Source of the DNA: Massilia frigida
Lineage (GTDB): Bacteria; Pseudomonadota; Gammaproteobacteria; Burkholderiales; Burkholderiaceae_D
Reading direction: 5' to 3'
Length of the DNA stretch: 64,000 bases
NCBI RefSeq assembly: GCF_011682175.1
Contig: NZ_WHJG01000011.1
Span: 1-64,000 of the forward strand
Each line of letters starts with the position of its first letter. The stretch's first letter is position 1. Positions 36,972 through 46,509 of this stretch are shown here, piece after piece. Below the pieces are notes generated by a model that was given only the letters and a program-made list of their open reading frames with translations, searched no databases and had not been told where the DNA came from. A program made the translations under genes and the position numbers.

Positions 36972-37783
36972 ATGAACAGCAAAATTGCATTGGTAACGGG
37001 GGCTTCCTCCGGCATCGGCGAAGCCAGCGCCGCGCGCCTGGCGCAAGCCGGCTACACCGTCTACGGCACCACCCGCGGCACCGCGCCGCGCGCAAGGAGT
37101 CGGTCGAGATGCTGGCCCTGGACGTGACCAGCGACGACTCGGTCGAGGCCGCGATTGCCGACGTGCTACGCCGCCATGGCCGCATCGACCTGCTGGTCAA
37201 CAACGCCGGCTTCGGCGTGGCCCCGGCCGCCGCAGAGGAAAGCTCGATGGCGCAGGCGGGCGCCATCTTCGACACCAACTTCTTCGGCCTGGTGCGCATG
37301 ACGCGCGCCGTATTGCCCCACATGCGCAAGCAAGGCAACGGCCGCATCCTGAATATCGGCTCGGTGCTCGGTTTCCTGCCGATGCCCTACATGGCCCTGT
37401 ATGCGGCTACCAAGCATGCCGTCGCCGGTTATTCGGAATCGCTCGACCATGAATTGCGCACCCTCGGCATCCGCGTGTCGGTCATCGAGCCGGGCTATAT
37501 CAAGACCTCGTTCGACACCAACTCGCTTGAGCCCGATCTGCCGCTTGCCCTGTATGCGACGCTGCGCGCCGCCGTGAATGCCCGGGTGAAAGAAGTGCTG
37601 CTCACGGCACAGGGGCCGGACGTTGTTGCGGAGACCGTCTTGCAGGCGGCCACGGCGGCGCATCCGACACTGCGCTACGCTGCGGGCACCCTTGCCGGCC
37701 GCTTGCGCTTGCTGCGCAGATTCGCTCCCGCCAGCATGGTCGACGCCGGCATCCGCAAAGACCTGCGCCTCGAAGCCGCCTGA
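36972..37783 (+). pseudogene. SDR oxidoreductase, frameshifted
   Basis: The ATG at 36972 starts a classical SDR (MNSKIALVTGASSGIGEASA, with the cofactor motif TGASSGIG). Around 37081-37093, in a GC-rich run, the frame is lost; the original frame ends at a TGA near 37125. The remaining protein continues in a different frame from about 37094 to 37783: EMLALDVTSDDSVEAA, NNAGFG, and the catalytic YAATK. A single-base loss would restore it. Either the gene is dead or the sequence has an error in the GC run. The substrate is unknown. Confidence 0.8.
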
Positions 37784-37806
37784 TAACACAACCGATATGA
37801 CGCGAC

Positions 37807-38791
37807 ATGCAAGCATTCATCCTGGAAGAATATGCAAAGAAGGGCGCGCTGCGCAAGGCCGAGGTGGCCGAGCCGGTCGTGCGCGACGACGATGTGCTGG
37901 TGCAGATCCACGCGACTGCCGTCAACGTGCTGGACGCCAAGATCAAGACCGGTGAATTCAAGCTGGTCCTGCCCTATCGCCTGCCGCTGGTCATGGGCAA
38001 CGATGTCGCCGGGGTGGTGGTCAAGGTCGGTGCGCGGGTGGGCCGCTTCAAGCTGGGCGACGAAGTCTACGCGCGGCCCGACAAGGACCGCATCGGCAGC
38101 TTCGCCGAATACATTGCGATGAACGAAAGCGACGTCGCGCTCAAGCCCGCCACGCTATCGATGGAAGAAGCGGCCTCGATCCCGCTGGTCGGGCTGACGG
38201 CCTGGCAGGCGCTGGTCGAGAAGGGCGGCCTGAAAAAGGGACAGAAAGTGTTCATCCAGGCCGGTTCCGGCGATCCAGCTGGCCAAGCATCTGGGGGCCA
38301 CGGTGGCCACCACCGCCAGCGGCGCGCATATCGAGATGGTCAAGCGGCTCGGGGCCGATATCGTCATCGACTACAAGAAGGATGATTTCGAGGACATCTT
38401 GCGCGACTATGACGTTGTGCTCAACAGCCAGGATGCGGCCACGCTGGAAAAGTCGCTGCACGTGCTCAAACCGGGCGGAAAGCTCATTTCCATCTCCGGA
38501 CCGCCGGACCCGGATCTTGCCACGCAACTGGGGCTACCGTGGTTTGTGAGGCTGGTGGTGACCTTGCTCAGTGCGGGCGTGCGCAGGAAAGCCAGACAAC
38601 GCGGTGTCAGCTACGCTTTCCTCATCATGCGGGCCGAAGGCAAGCAGCTGGGCGAGATCGCCAGCCTGATCGACAGCGGCAAGATCGGCGCCGTGATCGA
38701 CCGCATTTTTCCGTTCGACGCAACGAATGCGGCCCTCGATTACGTTGCAGCGGGCAGGGCCAAGGGCAAGGTGGTCATCAAGGTCAGCTGA
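37807..38791 (+). pseudogene. Zinc-independent NADP-dependent oxidoreductase with internal deletion
   Basis: The MDR/quinone-reductase-like gene begins MQAFILEEYAKK (37807) and is normal to KVFIQAGSGD at about 38274. There the usual GGVGTFA stretch, the nucleotide-binding glycine loop, is absent and the frame changes. From about 38273 it continues as IQLAKHLGATVATTASG to the C-terminus at 38791. Comparison with the family implies loss of about 17 bases. The protein would lack its cofactor loop and be truncated at about 192 residues. Its 3' part is inside the 742-bp duplicated segment. Confidence 0.85.
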
Positions 38792-38850
38792 CAGCGCTGC
38801 TGGCGGGGGGAGGCGAACTCATCCCGTGCGCGCAATGCGCCACAGGCGCT

Positions 38851-39210
38851 TCAGGCCGGCGGCGGCTGGTCGTGCCGGATGCGAGAATCGGCCGGCGCTT
38901 GCGCCCGCTCATGCATGCCATAGTCGCGCATCACGGCCGCCACGCGCAAGCGGTAGTCGGCGAAGATGAATGCGCGCCCCTGCTCCTGCGTCTCGCGGTG
39001 CAAGCCGTGATTGCGCCAGGCGCGCACGGCCTCTTCATCGCGCCAGAAGGATAGCGACAGGATCTTGCCGGCGTCCGACAGGCTCTGGAAACGTTCGATC
39101 GACAGGAAGCCATCCATCTGTTCCAGTTGAGGCCGCAAGCGAGCGTCCGTGTCCAGGTAGGCCTGGCGCTGGGTTTCATGCGGGATTACCTCGAAGATCA
39201 CGGCGATCAT
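38851..39210 (-). CDS. Antibiotic biosynthesis monooxygenase (ABM) domain protein, copy 1
   Basis: A 119-aa ferredoxin-like ABM-fold protein ([20 protein letters not shown] start, [20 protein letters not shown] in the middle). Such small dimeric proteins act in heme, quinone or polyketide oxidation, or have unknown roles. The gene overlaps the NIPSNAP 3' end by four bases. It lies within the 742-bp duplication; the twin at 46802-47161 is about 95% similar in protein. Convergent with the broken oxidoreductase. Confidence 0.85.
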   Translation of the reverse strand: MIAVIFEVIPHETQRQAYLDTDARLRPQLEQMDGFLSIERFQSLSDAGKILSLSFWRDEEAVRAWRNHGLHRETQEQGRAFIFADYRLRVAAVMRDYGMHERAQAPADSRIRHDQPPPA

Positions 39211-39300
39211 TGGGCGGCCCGCTGGAATGCGCTATCGACCACCTCGGTAAAGGTGCGCTCCTCGCGCAGGATGAAGCGCTTTTCCTGCGCCATGGCGAAG
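39207..39300 (-). pseudogene. NIPSNAP gene 3' fragment
   Basis: The last 28 codons of a NIPSNAP-type gene (ending [14 protein letters not shown]...AFQRAAQ) remain. The 5' part is replaced by unrelated DNA at 39301. The complete version is at 47158-47487 in the other copy. Confidence 0.8.
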
Positions 39301-39489
39301 CAAGGACCAGTTTGCGATCGATGGCGCCAATAGGATGTCGTTCGCAGACCAATTTTATGCGCTGGCAGGACAGGTCCGTCCAGTTTGAATAGGGCCCTGC
39401 CATTCCGGAAAAATTACGCACTTTGACCGCTAACGCGACAGAACCCCAATCAGCGGTCGGCGATAGATAAAAGATCGCCTAAGGGTAGA

Positions 39490-41133
39490 TCATTTCGTCG
39501 TTGTATCGGCGTTCCGGGCATGTTCGACCAGGGCGCGATCGATGGCGCCCGAAAAGATGTCGATATCGATAGGTTTGGTGAGATAGCAGTAAAAACCCGC
39601 CTCCTTGCCGCGCGCAACATCGCTCGGCATGGCGCTGGCCGACACCGCGATGACAGGAATGCGGGCGGTGCGCGGATCGGCCCGCAACAGGCGCCGGATT
39701 TCATAACCATCGATTCCGGGCAGATTGATGTCGACCAGGATCACATGCGGCAAGTGCTGGCGCGCCAGCGCGATGCCGGTGTGTCCGTCCGGCGCCGACA
39801 GCAATCGAAGGTCGGCGCGCGGCAGCACGATTTCCTCGACCAGGCGCAGATTGCCGGGATTGTCCTCGATGTACAGCAATGTGCTGATTGTGCGCGATGC
39901 CCGTGTCCGGCCCGTTCCGTTCGCGGCGCCGCCGTCCGCCGGCGCGACCGGCAGCGCGATTTGCTTGGAAAGCGGCAACGTGACCCAAAACGTACTGCCG
40001 ACATCGGCCCTGCTCTCGACGCTGATGACCCCGCCCATCAGCTCGACCAGGTGGCGCGTCAACGCCAGTCCGATGCCTGTGCCTTCTTCCACCCCGGCAT
40101 CACGTCCAAGCCGGTTGAAGGGCTCGAACAGATGCGCCAGTTGCGTGGCGTCCAGACCGGCGCCGGTATCGCGCACACCGATCCTGACCTTGCCCTCGTC
40201 GGCCAGTTCGCAGTTGACCGTGACCGATCCGTGTTCGCGGTTGTACTTGATTGCATTCGACAAGATATTGATCATGACCTGTTTCAGGCGGATGCGGTCG
40301 CACAGGACGTGAACCCCGGCTATCGTCGGAAAACCGAGCGCGATCTGGCCCCGGTCGGCCAGCGGCGCGACCAGAGCCGCACATTCGGTAAGCACCGGGG
40401 CCAGCGCGACCGGCTCGATCGAGACGGTCAGCGTGCCTGATTCGACCCTGGCAAGGTCGAGTACCTCGTTAATCAAGACCAGCAAGTGCTTGCCAGCCTG
40501 CAGGATATGGCCGACGAACTGTTTTTTCTGGGCCGGCGTGGACGGCAGGGTTTCCGAATTGAGGATTTGGGCGAAACCGAGGATGGCGTTGAGCGGGGTG
40601 CGCAATTCATGACTCATGGTGGCCAGGAAGACCGACTTCATTTCATTCGAGCGCTCCGCCTCGCGCCGCGCCTGCTCGAGGTCCACGTTCAGGGCGGCGA
40701 GCACGGCGGCGTGCTCGCGCACTTGCCGCTCGAGTGCGGCGTTATCGATGCGCAATTGGCGCGTTGCGATCGCGCGCGCCAATACCGGCAGGATAGCCGA
40801 CAGCTTGCACGGCTTGAGGATGTAGTCGAGGGCGCCGACCTGCATGGCCTGGACCGCCGAGGCGATGCTACCCTCCCCGGTCATGATGATGCAGGCGAGG
40901 TCGGGGTCGAACGCGCGCGCCGCCTGCACCAGTTCGATGCCGCCCGTGCCGGGCATGATCAGGTCGGCCAGCAGCAGCTCGAACTGGGCCTGGCGCAGCA
41001 CGGCGAGGGCCTCCTCGGCACTGCAGCAACCCATCATGGCATAGCCCCGGATGCCCAGCGTATCGCACAAGGCGCGCACATGGTTCGCCTCATCGTCGAC
41101 CACCAGGACCCGGATCGGAGGTTTCGCATCCAT
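39490..41133 (-). CDS. Hybrid histidine kinase/response regulator (REC-HisKA-HATPase-REC)
   Basis: A 547-aa soluble signalling protein without membrane spans. Residues 6-125 are a receiver with phosphorylatable Asp in LLLADLIMPG, followed by a coiled segment and HisKA with SHELRTPLNAILG (about 175). Next come HATPase (GTGIGLALTRHLVELMGG) and a second receiver with VILVDINLPG near 460. Receiver-first hybrids act as the downstream partner of a membrane kinase. Its start overlaps the end of the upstream membrane kinase gene, so both are translated together. Confidence 0.93.
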   Translation of the reverse strand: MDAKPPIRVLVVDDEANHVRALCDTLGIRGYAMMGCCSAEEALAVLRQAQFELLLADLIMPGTGGIELVQAARAFDPDLACIIMTGEGSIASAVQAMQVGALDYILKPCKLSAILPVLARAIATRQLRIDNAALERQVREHAAVLAALNVDLEQARREAERSNEMKSVFLATMSHELRTPLNAILGFAQILNSETLPSTPAQKKQFVGHILQAGKHLLVLINEVLDLARVESGTLTVSIEPVALAPVLTECAALVAPLADRGQIALGFPTIAGVHVLCDRIRLKQVMINILSNAIKYNREHGSVTVNCELADEGKVRIGVRDTGAGLDATQLAHLFEPFNRLGRDAGVEEGTGIGLALTRHLVELMGGVISVESRADVGSTFWVTLPLSKQIALPVAPADGGAANGTGRTRASRTISTLLYIEDNPGNLRLVEEIVLPRADLRLLSAPDGHTGIALARQHLPHVILVDINLPGIDGYEIRRLLRADPRTARIPVIAVSASAMPSDVARGKEAGFYCYLTKPIDIDIFSGAIDRALVEHARNADTTTK

Positions 41134-43643
41134 TACGCGTTTTCCCTGTCATGTACGCAGGCGGCCAGCGCCTCGCGCAGTTCAAGCAGCTTGGGCGGCT
41201 TGCTCAGGACCCGGTTCACATCGGCCGGCAAGTCGTCTTCGGTGGCGATGCGCTGGCCCCAGCCGGTCAGCAGGATCACCGGCGTGGCGGGCGACATCGC
41301 CTTGATCGCGGAAGCGACCCGGCGTCCATCGACATAGGGCATGCCCAGGTCGGTGATGACGAGCGCGAACGTTTCGCCGCGCAGCTGGGCGGCATGGAAC
41401 AGGTCTATGCCCGCCTGCCCGCCGTCGGCCGCGACCACCGTGTGGCCGTCGCTTTCGAGCACCATGCGGAGCGCCTTTTGCACCAGCGGATCGTCATCGA
41501 CCGTCAGGATGCGCAGCGGCGCCGTCTTGTGCGCGACCCTGGCCGGCGGCGCCGCGCCGGCGCCCGCTGCCGGCAGGTCGAACGCAAGCCGCATCGTGCT
41601 CCCCTGCCCCTTCGCCGAATCGATTTCGATGCGGGCGCCGTGGCGTTCGATCATGCCGTACACCATTGCCAGGCCGAGGCCGGTACCGCGCTCGCCCTTG
41701 GTGGTGAAGAACGGTTCGAGGCAGCGGCGCCGGGTGTCCTCGTCCATGCCGACCCCGCTGTCGCCGACTTCGACATGGACCTGGGGCGGCGCCCCGGACA
41801 CAGGGCCCAGGCTGCGCGTGCGCAGGGTCAAGGTGCCTCCTTCCGGCATCGCGTCGACCGCATTGAAGACCAGATTGGTCAGCGCTTCGCGAATCTCGCT
41901 TTCGATACCCATCAGGGGCGGCAGATCCGGCTCGAGCTCGTAGCGCATCTGGATCACGATGCCGCGCTGTTGCGGCATGTCGCTCCAGCGTGCGCGGGTC
42001 AGGTCGGCCACGTGCTGCATCAGGCGATTCGCGTCGACCTGGACCAACTGCACCTGGGATTCGCGCTGGCGATAGAATTCGCGCATGCGCGCCACCGTTG
42101 CCGCCACATCGTCGATGGCGCGCTTGATAATCTCCAGGCAAGAGCGGGCATTCGTACTCAGCCCGGCCTCGGTCTCGAGCAGCGACTCGGTATACAGGGC
42201 CACCGGTGAAATGGCGTTGTTGATGTCGTGCGCGATACCGCTGGCCATCTGCCCGAGGGCGCGCAAGCGCTCTTGCTGTACCGCCGATTTCTGGCTCTGG
42301 CGCATTTCTTCATATGCGAGCTGGAGCGCGCCATAAAGTTGGGTCTGGTTCGCGGCCAGGGCCACGTGTTCGCTCAGCTGGCGCAGGAATTCGCATTCGC
42401 CGCTGCTGAAGCTGTTGGGGCTAAAGCGTGCCGTCACCAGCACGCCGAACACGGTCGATTCGACCAGCAGCGGCGCCATCACAAGCGAGCGCAAGCCGCC
42501 GGCCGCCAGCCGCCGCGGGAAGGGAAAATGCACGTCGCCAATGTCCGGTTCATACACCAGTTTGCCGCGCACGCAGCGCGACAAGCCATTCTGGTCGATC
42601 GGGATATGCGCGTGTTCGCTCATCGCGAAATCCTGGGCCAGCGCCGCGCTGCGCAAGCCCACGCAACTGACCTGCAGCGCGGCTTGGCCCTGCTCGTACA
42701 GGCAGATGCAGCAAAAATCGACCGGCAACTGATCTTCCAGGCTGCGGATGACCACCTGGAAGATGCTGCGCATATCCTGGCGCTCGCCCACGGAACGGGT
42801 GATCTGTTGCAAGAGGTTGAGCCGTTCGAGCTGGGCGTGCACTTTCTTTTCGGCCAACTCGCGCTCGACGATCTCGCTTTGCAAGGCCATATTGGCCCCG
42901 CTCAATTCGATGCGCGACACCGTGCTTTGCTTGAGTTTCTCGGTCATGCCATCGAAGGCGCTGGCCAGTTCGCCCAATTCGTCGCGGCTGTGCCAGTCAA
43001 GCTTGAAGTCGAGATCGCCGGCACCCACCGTCTGGGTGCCTTCGCGCAAGCGCTCGAGCGGGCGGACCAGGCTGCGAAAGGTCAGCATGGTACTGGCCAG
43101 TATCATGAACAGCACGATGGCGCCGAAGGCCATGACGGCGCTGATCTCGCGCTGCTGCGCGGCCAGCACACCTTGGCGGCTGCGTTCGGACAAGCCCATG
43201 GCGTCCGATATCATGGCCTGGGTCTTGGACGAGATCTGGCCGGTCAGGCGCGAGGCGAGCTCGATCGTGGCGGGATCCTCGGGCAACGCGCGCGTGGCCA
43301 CCTGCAAGGAAAACAGCTTGCCGACACTGGCGAACGTGGCGCGCAGCGAGGCGATGTTCGCATCATCGCCCGGTCCGCTGAAGGTCGTGCCCGAGTCGAG
43401 CAACACCCCCAGCGACGCGCTGCGCAAACGCCATTGCGCAAAAATGCGCTGCTCGCTGCGCAAGCCGTATTCGAGCGACAGATAGCGCAAGGCGGTCACT
43501 GCATTGAGGACTTCGTCGGCGGCCTGGTTCTTGTTCAATTCCTGGCGCACCTGTTGGGTGGTGGAAAACAGTACGGCCCCGACGATCGCGACCACGATGG
43601 CGGAGAACAGGCCGATCAGCTTGAGGCGGGTCGCAATTTTCAT
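41133..43643 (-). CDS. Membrane hybrid sensor histidine kinase (HAMP-GAF-HisKA-HATPase-REC)
   Basis: An 836-aa kinase. One N-terminal span (about 10-30), a periplasmic helical segment (about 31-165) and a second span at about 170-192 precede a HAMP region (RPLERLREGTQTVGAGDLDF). A GAF-like domain (about 265-420), HisKA with GIAHDINNAISP and HATPase with GTGLGLAMVYGM follow; the C-terminal receiver has LVITDLGMPYVDG. The HDINN form is NtrB-like. The operon order is substrate-binding protein, this kinase, second hybrid kinase, suggesting that the periplasmic binding protein presents ligand to the kinase. Confidence 0.93.
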   Translation of the reverse strand: MKIATRLKLIGLFSAIVVAIVGAVLFSTTQQVRQELNKNQAADEVLNAVTALRYLSLEYGLRSEQRIFAQWRLRSASLGVLLDSGTTFSGPGDDANIASLRATFASVGKLFSLQVATRALPEDPATIELASRLTGQISSKTQAMISDAMGLSERSRQGVLAAQQREISAVMAFGAIVLFMILASTMLTFRSLVRPLERLREGTQTVGAGDLDFKLDWHSRDELGELASAFDGMTEKLKQSTVSRIELSGANMALQSEIVERELAEKKVHAQLERLNLLQQITRSVGERQDMRSIFQVVIRSLEDQLPVDFCCICLYEQGQAALQVSCVGLRSAALAQDFAMSEHAHIPIDQNGLSRCVRGKLVYEPDIGDVHFPFPRRLAAGGLRSLVMAPLLVESTVFGVLVTARFSPNSFSSGECEFLRQLSEHVALAANQTQLYGALQLAYEEMRQSQKSAVQQERLRALGQMASGIAHDINNAISPVALYTESLLETEAGLSTNARSCLEIIKRAIDDVAATVARMREFYRQRESQVQLVQVDANRLMQHVADLTRARWSDMPQQRGIVIQMRYELEPDLPPLMGIESEIREALTNLVFNAVDAMPEGGTLTLRTRSLGPVSGAPPQVHVEVGDSGVGMDEDTRRRCLEPFFTTKGERGTGLGLAMVYGMIERHGARIEIDSAKGQGSTMRLAFDLPAAGAGAAPPARVAHKTAPLRILTVDDDPLVQKALRMVLESDGHTVVAADGGQAGIDLFHAAQLRGETFALVITDLGMPYVDGRRVASAIKAMSPATPVILLTGWGQRIATEDDLPADVNRVLSKPPKLLELREALAACVHDRENA

Positions 43644-43652
43644 TTTGCCTCC

Positions 43653-44684
43653 TCAGTGAATGATGGTCACTGCCGTCGGCGCAACGCTGAGCATGGCATC
43701 GAGATACATAATGTCGAGGAAATTGGGCGTGTCCCTGGCCGGAGCCAGGCCATTGGCGACGGCCCAGCGCGATTCATCTTCGAGGGCCAGGATCAAGCCC
43801 TGGTCGAGCGCCAGCTTGAAGTGAAACTGCGGCCACTGGGCTTTCCACTTGCTGGTATCGAGCTGCAGGAAGGCGGTCATGACGGCGCGTGCCCGTTCGG
43901 GCTCGGTCCGGCACTCGTGCACGCCTCGGGCCATCGCGCGCAACACGCGCCGCATTAAGTCCGGGTTGGCCGCGACGTAAGCGCGGCTGCCGGCCAGGCT
44001 ATACGGAATCTCGTAAATGTCCTCGCCGTAGAAGACGGCGCCATTCGCACCTAGCGCGCTGAGCAAGGTATCGAGGAAGGGTTCCCAGGTCGCGATGGCA
44101 TCGACCTCGGCCCGCTCGAGCGCGGCGGCGAATTGCTCTGGATTCAGATTGACGACAGTAACGTCGGCGCGCGCCAGATGCTGGCGGCTGAGAAAGCCAT
44201 CAAGCGCGAAATGTCCGGACGTGCCGAGCGTGACGCCGATCTTCTTGCCCTTCAGGTCGGCCAGCGTGGCGATGCCGCGGTCGCGCCGCGCGACAATGCC
44301 GTGATCGTGTTCGGTCTTGAAAAAGGTCGCGATGACGGACACCGGCACGTCTTTCATGCCGGCAAACATGATGGGAATATCGGCCGTCGTTGCCAAGTCC
44401 GCCGTACCGGCCAGCGCCGACTCGAGCGCCGCCTTGCCGCTCTGGTGGGCCTGGATCTGGGCCGCGACGCCCTCTTGCTGGAAATACCCGTTGCGATAGG
44501 CCACGGTGACCGGGCAGGTGCCGACATAGCCCGAGGTCGATGCGATGATCAGCTTGTGCGTAACAGGCACGGGCGGCGCAGCCCGCTCCCGCGCCAGCCA
44601 ATGTGACAGTCCGCCCGCCGCGGCAAGCAGGAACAGGGCTGCAAGGGCATATTGGTACTTGCGATTCCGAGTTGTTTCGGTCAC
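43653..44684 (-). CDS. ABC-type substrate-binding protein (NMT1/SsuA-like), membrane-anchored
   Basis: A 343-aa protein of the nitrate/sulfonate/thiamin-precursor binding fold (KLIIASTSGYVGTCPVTVAY, then GKAALESALAGTADLATTAD and LKGKKIGVTLGTSGHFALD). A hydrophobic N-terminal helix (about 12-30) without a lipobox looks like an uncleaved anchor or signal. I start at the GTG at 44684, preceded by GAGGAGG six bases upstream. No permease or ATPase gene is nearby; the next genes are two hybrid kinases ten bases downstream. It is likely a sensor-binding component rather than part of an importer. Confidence 0.85.
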   Translation of the reverse strand: MTETTRNRKYQYALAALFLLAAAGGLSHWLARERAAPPVPVTHKLIIASTSGYVGTCPVTVAYRNGYFQQEGVAAQIQAHQSGKAALESALAGTADLATTADIPIMFAGMKDVPVSVIATFFKTEHDHGIVARRDRGIATLADLKGKKIGVTLGTSGHFALDGFLSRQHLARADVTVVNLNPEQFAAALERAEVDAIATWEPFLDTLLSALGANGAVFYGEDIYEIPYSLAGSRAYVAANPDLMRRVLRAMARGVHECRTEPERARAVMTAFLQLDTSKWKAQWPQFHFKLALDQGLILALEDESRWAVANGLAPARDTPNFLDIMYLDAMLSVAPTAVTIIH

Positions 44685-45100
44685 GGAGGCCTCCTCGCGG
44701 AAAGTCCGCGCAGAAAGGTCAGCGTGACACAAATTCACGATTGAAATCTCTTCAATTATCACATTTTTACAAAAAACTTGCAATTTAGTTACAGCGCACC
44801 ACGCCGGCGTACCCGCACGCATGCTCAGTGCCTTTGTGCGCCGCCTGGGGCGCTTGTGGCAACTCGTATCATGGCCTGGTGTCTCGCTTATGTGGATCGG
44901 GAGTGGTTCAGGAACGCCGGATGTGCAACAACATGGCAGTCGCGCTGGCGGGGCATCTGCCGCACTGCTCCTGCCCTTCTCCGGTGCATCGCTGCCGTCA
45001 TCAGGTTCGAGCGGCGTGGTTCAAACGAGGGTAACACTTCGGGATCTGGCATCCGCTGTTGAGCGATACTGTTGCCCCATCATTTGAACCATCGCCACCT
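44685..45100. other. Intergenic stretch before transposase debris
   Basis: About 416 bases. Next to the binding-protein gene is an AT-richer promoter-like region (about 44730-44790). The rest, from about 44800, shows no gene I can support and is probably remnant of the insertion that left the truncated transposase. Confidence 0.4.
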
Positions 45101-45424
45101 ATGAATCCATCCGCTTGTCCGGCAGCCAGACTGCCCGAAGTTGACCGAAAGGAGATGGCCATTTTGGCGCTGGCGGGAACGGCGACGATCAGCGACCTGG
45201 CCGCGCAGCACGGCGTCAGCCGCAAGTTCGTCTACCAGCAGGCGGACAAGGCCAGCGTCGCGTTGGACGAAGTGTTCGCATCGGCGGCACCGGACGACGA
45301 GGTGCTGTTCGCGCTGCCTGTGACCAAGACATGGCTGCGCCAACTGACGCTGGGCTTGACCATGATCTGCCACAGCTCCTACCGTAGCCTCGCCCACGAC
45401 GTCCTGGCATTGGCCGGTCCGAAC
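45101..45424 (+). pseudogene. Truncated transposase-like gene (DUF6399 type), 5' part
   Basis: The first ~108 codons of a helix-turn-helix protein (PEVDRKEMAILALAG, then HGVSRKFVYQQADKA and LPVTKTWLRQLTLGLTMI) match the N-terminal part of DUF6399-type transposase-like proteins. The frame reads through the left end of the IS5 element at 45425 and stops inside it. The gene is therefore interrupted and its 3' part is not present after the IS. Confidence 0.65.
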
Positions 45425-46506
45425 CGGCGTTGTCGAATTAATCGATGCTTGGCAAAAAGGGCACCTGTTTTCGGCTTCTTTCAGATTTCTACGGACAGCG
45501 GCATGCCGAAACTGGTCATCTTGTTGAGGGCAGACGCACTGATCCACGCCTCCGTTTTCTGCCGAGCCAGAGCACGTGCTTTCATCGTGTTGCCAAAGAT
45601 GCGCTTGTAGCGCTGCATCGCCAGTTCCACATAGCTGCGGAAATTGTAGCCCGTTATCCGCTGCCACATGAGCCGCCCTTCCTGAGCAATGGTTTTAATA
45701 TGTTTGCCCCGCCAGGTGTGGCCGGTGGTGGAAAGGACAGCGCCCTTGTGCGGTGGTATGACTACTTGCGCATCGGGCTGCTTCTCCAGCACTGCCTGCG
45801 CTACCGGTTCACCGTCGTAGGCGCCATCGCCCATGAACGTTTCAAACGGTGTCGTGATCTGACCGAGCAGATCTGGCACGGCCGTCGGGTCGCCCACTTC
45901 CGGTGTCGTCAGTTCGCACGCAAGAATTTGATGATGTTCGTCGATCGCCAAATGCAGCTTACGCCACGTGCGGCGCGCGGCAACGTCATGCTGTTCCTGG
46001 CGCCATTCGTCTCTTCCGTACACTTTGAGCCCGGTGGAGTCCACGATGACAACCGCGCCTGGCTCCAGCGCATTGCTCAAGACATGTCTTTGCAAACCGA
46101 TGCTTCTCTTGGAAATACAGCTGAAATCAGGGATGCTGATCTCCACCTTCAAGGCACGGGCAAGCGAGTTCATGAAGCCTTCGGTCTGCCGCAGTGCCAG
46201 ATGAAAAACCTGACGTAGGAACAGCGCGGTCTCGATCGCCACATTGGAATACTTCGTCGGCCGGCCGCGCGCCCCGGTCTTGGCCGGGCACCACTGCGCT
46301 ATCGCCTCTTCGGTAAACCACATCGTGAAGTCGACCCGCTGCTTGAGCGCTGCGTTGTAATCAGGCCAGTTCGTCACCTTATAGCGCGGTTTCTTGAATT
46401 GGTGGCGACGATCTTCGCTGTGTTTGTACGGCACGTGGCTACATGACGGGAAAAGATGCCAGATTGTACACGGCCATCATGCGCGTCGACTTATTCAACA
46501 ACGCCG
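45425..46506. mobile_element. IS5-family insertion sequence
   Basis: About 1.08 kb with terminal inverted repeats: CGGCGTTG on the left (45425) and CAACGCCG on the right (46499-46506), with further imperfect similarity inward over about 23 bases. No matching target duplication is visible. Instead the left flank is a truncated transposase gene and the right flank is the duplicated 742-bp segment, starting four bases away. This indicates rearrangement after or with insertion. Confidence 0.8.
45481..46434 (-). CDS. IS5 family transposase
   Basis: A 317-aa DDE transposase that appears complete. It has VIVDSTGLKVYGRDEW (first Asp), FMGDGAYDG (second Asp) and the C-terminal YNFRSYVELAMQRYKRIFGN with Glu as the third residue. 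MPYKHSEDRRHQFKKPRYKV is the start. No frameshift is seen, so the element may be active or recently so. Confidence 0.93.
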   Translation of the reverse strand: MPYKHSEDRRHQFKKPRYKVTNWPDYNAALKQRVDFTMWFTEEAIAQWCPAKTGARGRPTKYSNVAIETALFLRQVFHLALRQTEGFMNSLARALKVEISIPDFSCISKRSIGLQRHVLSNALEPGAVVIVDSTGLKVYGRDEWRQEQHDVAARRTWRKLHLAIDEHHQILACELTTPEVGDPTAVPDLLGQITTPFETFMGDGAYDGEPVAQAVLEKQPDAQVVIPPHKGAVLSTTGHTWRGKHIKTIAQEGRLMWQRITGYNFRSYVELAMQRYKRIFGNTMKARALARQKTEAWISASALNKMTSFGMPLSVEI

Positions 46507-46509
46507 TGA

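Larger units (their letters stand above)
38559..39300. repeat. 742-bp segmental duplication, copy 1
   Basis: This segment aligns without gaps to 46510-47251; I counted about 27 differences (roughly 96% identity). It covers the oxidoreductase 3' end, the monooxygenase gene and the last 94 bases of a NIPSNAP gene. Similarity stops abruptly at both ends. Copy 1 keeps the 5' genes; copy 2 keeps the complete NIPSNAP gene. Confidence 0.9.

Noticed and set aside
39460-39482. GGCGAT/ATCGCC hairpin after the receiver-first kinase gene
   Set aside because: Short stem without a T-run; not enough to call a terminator.
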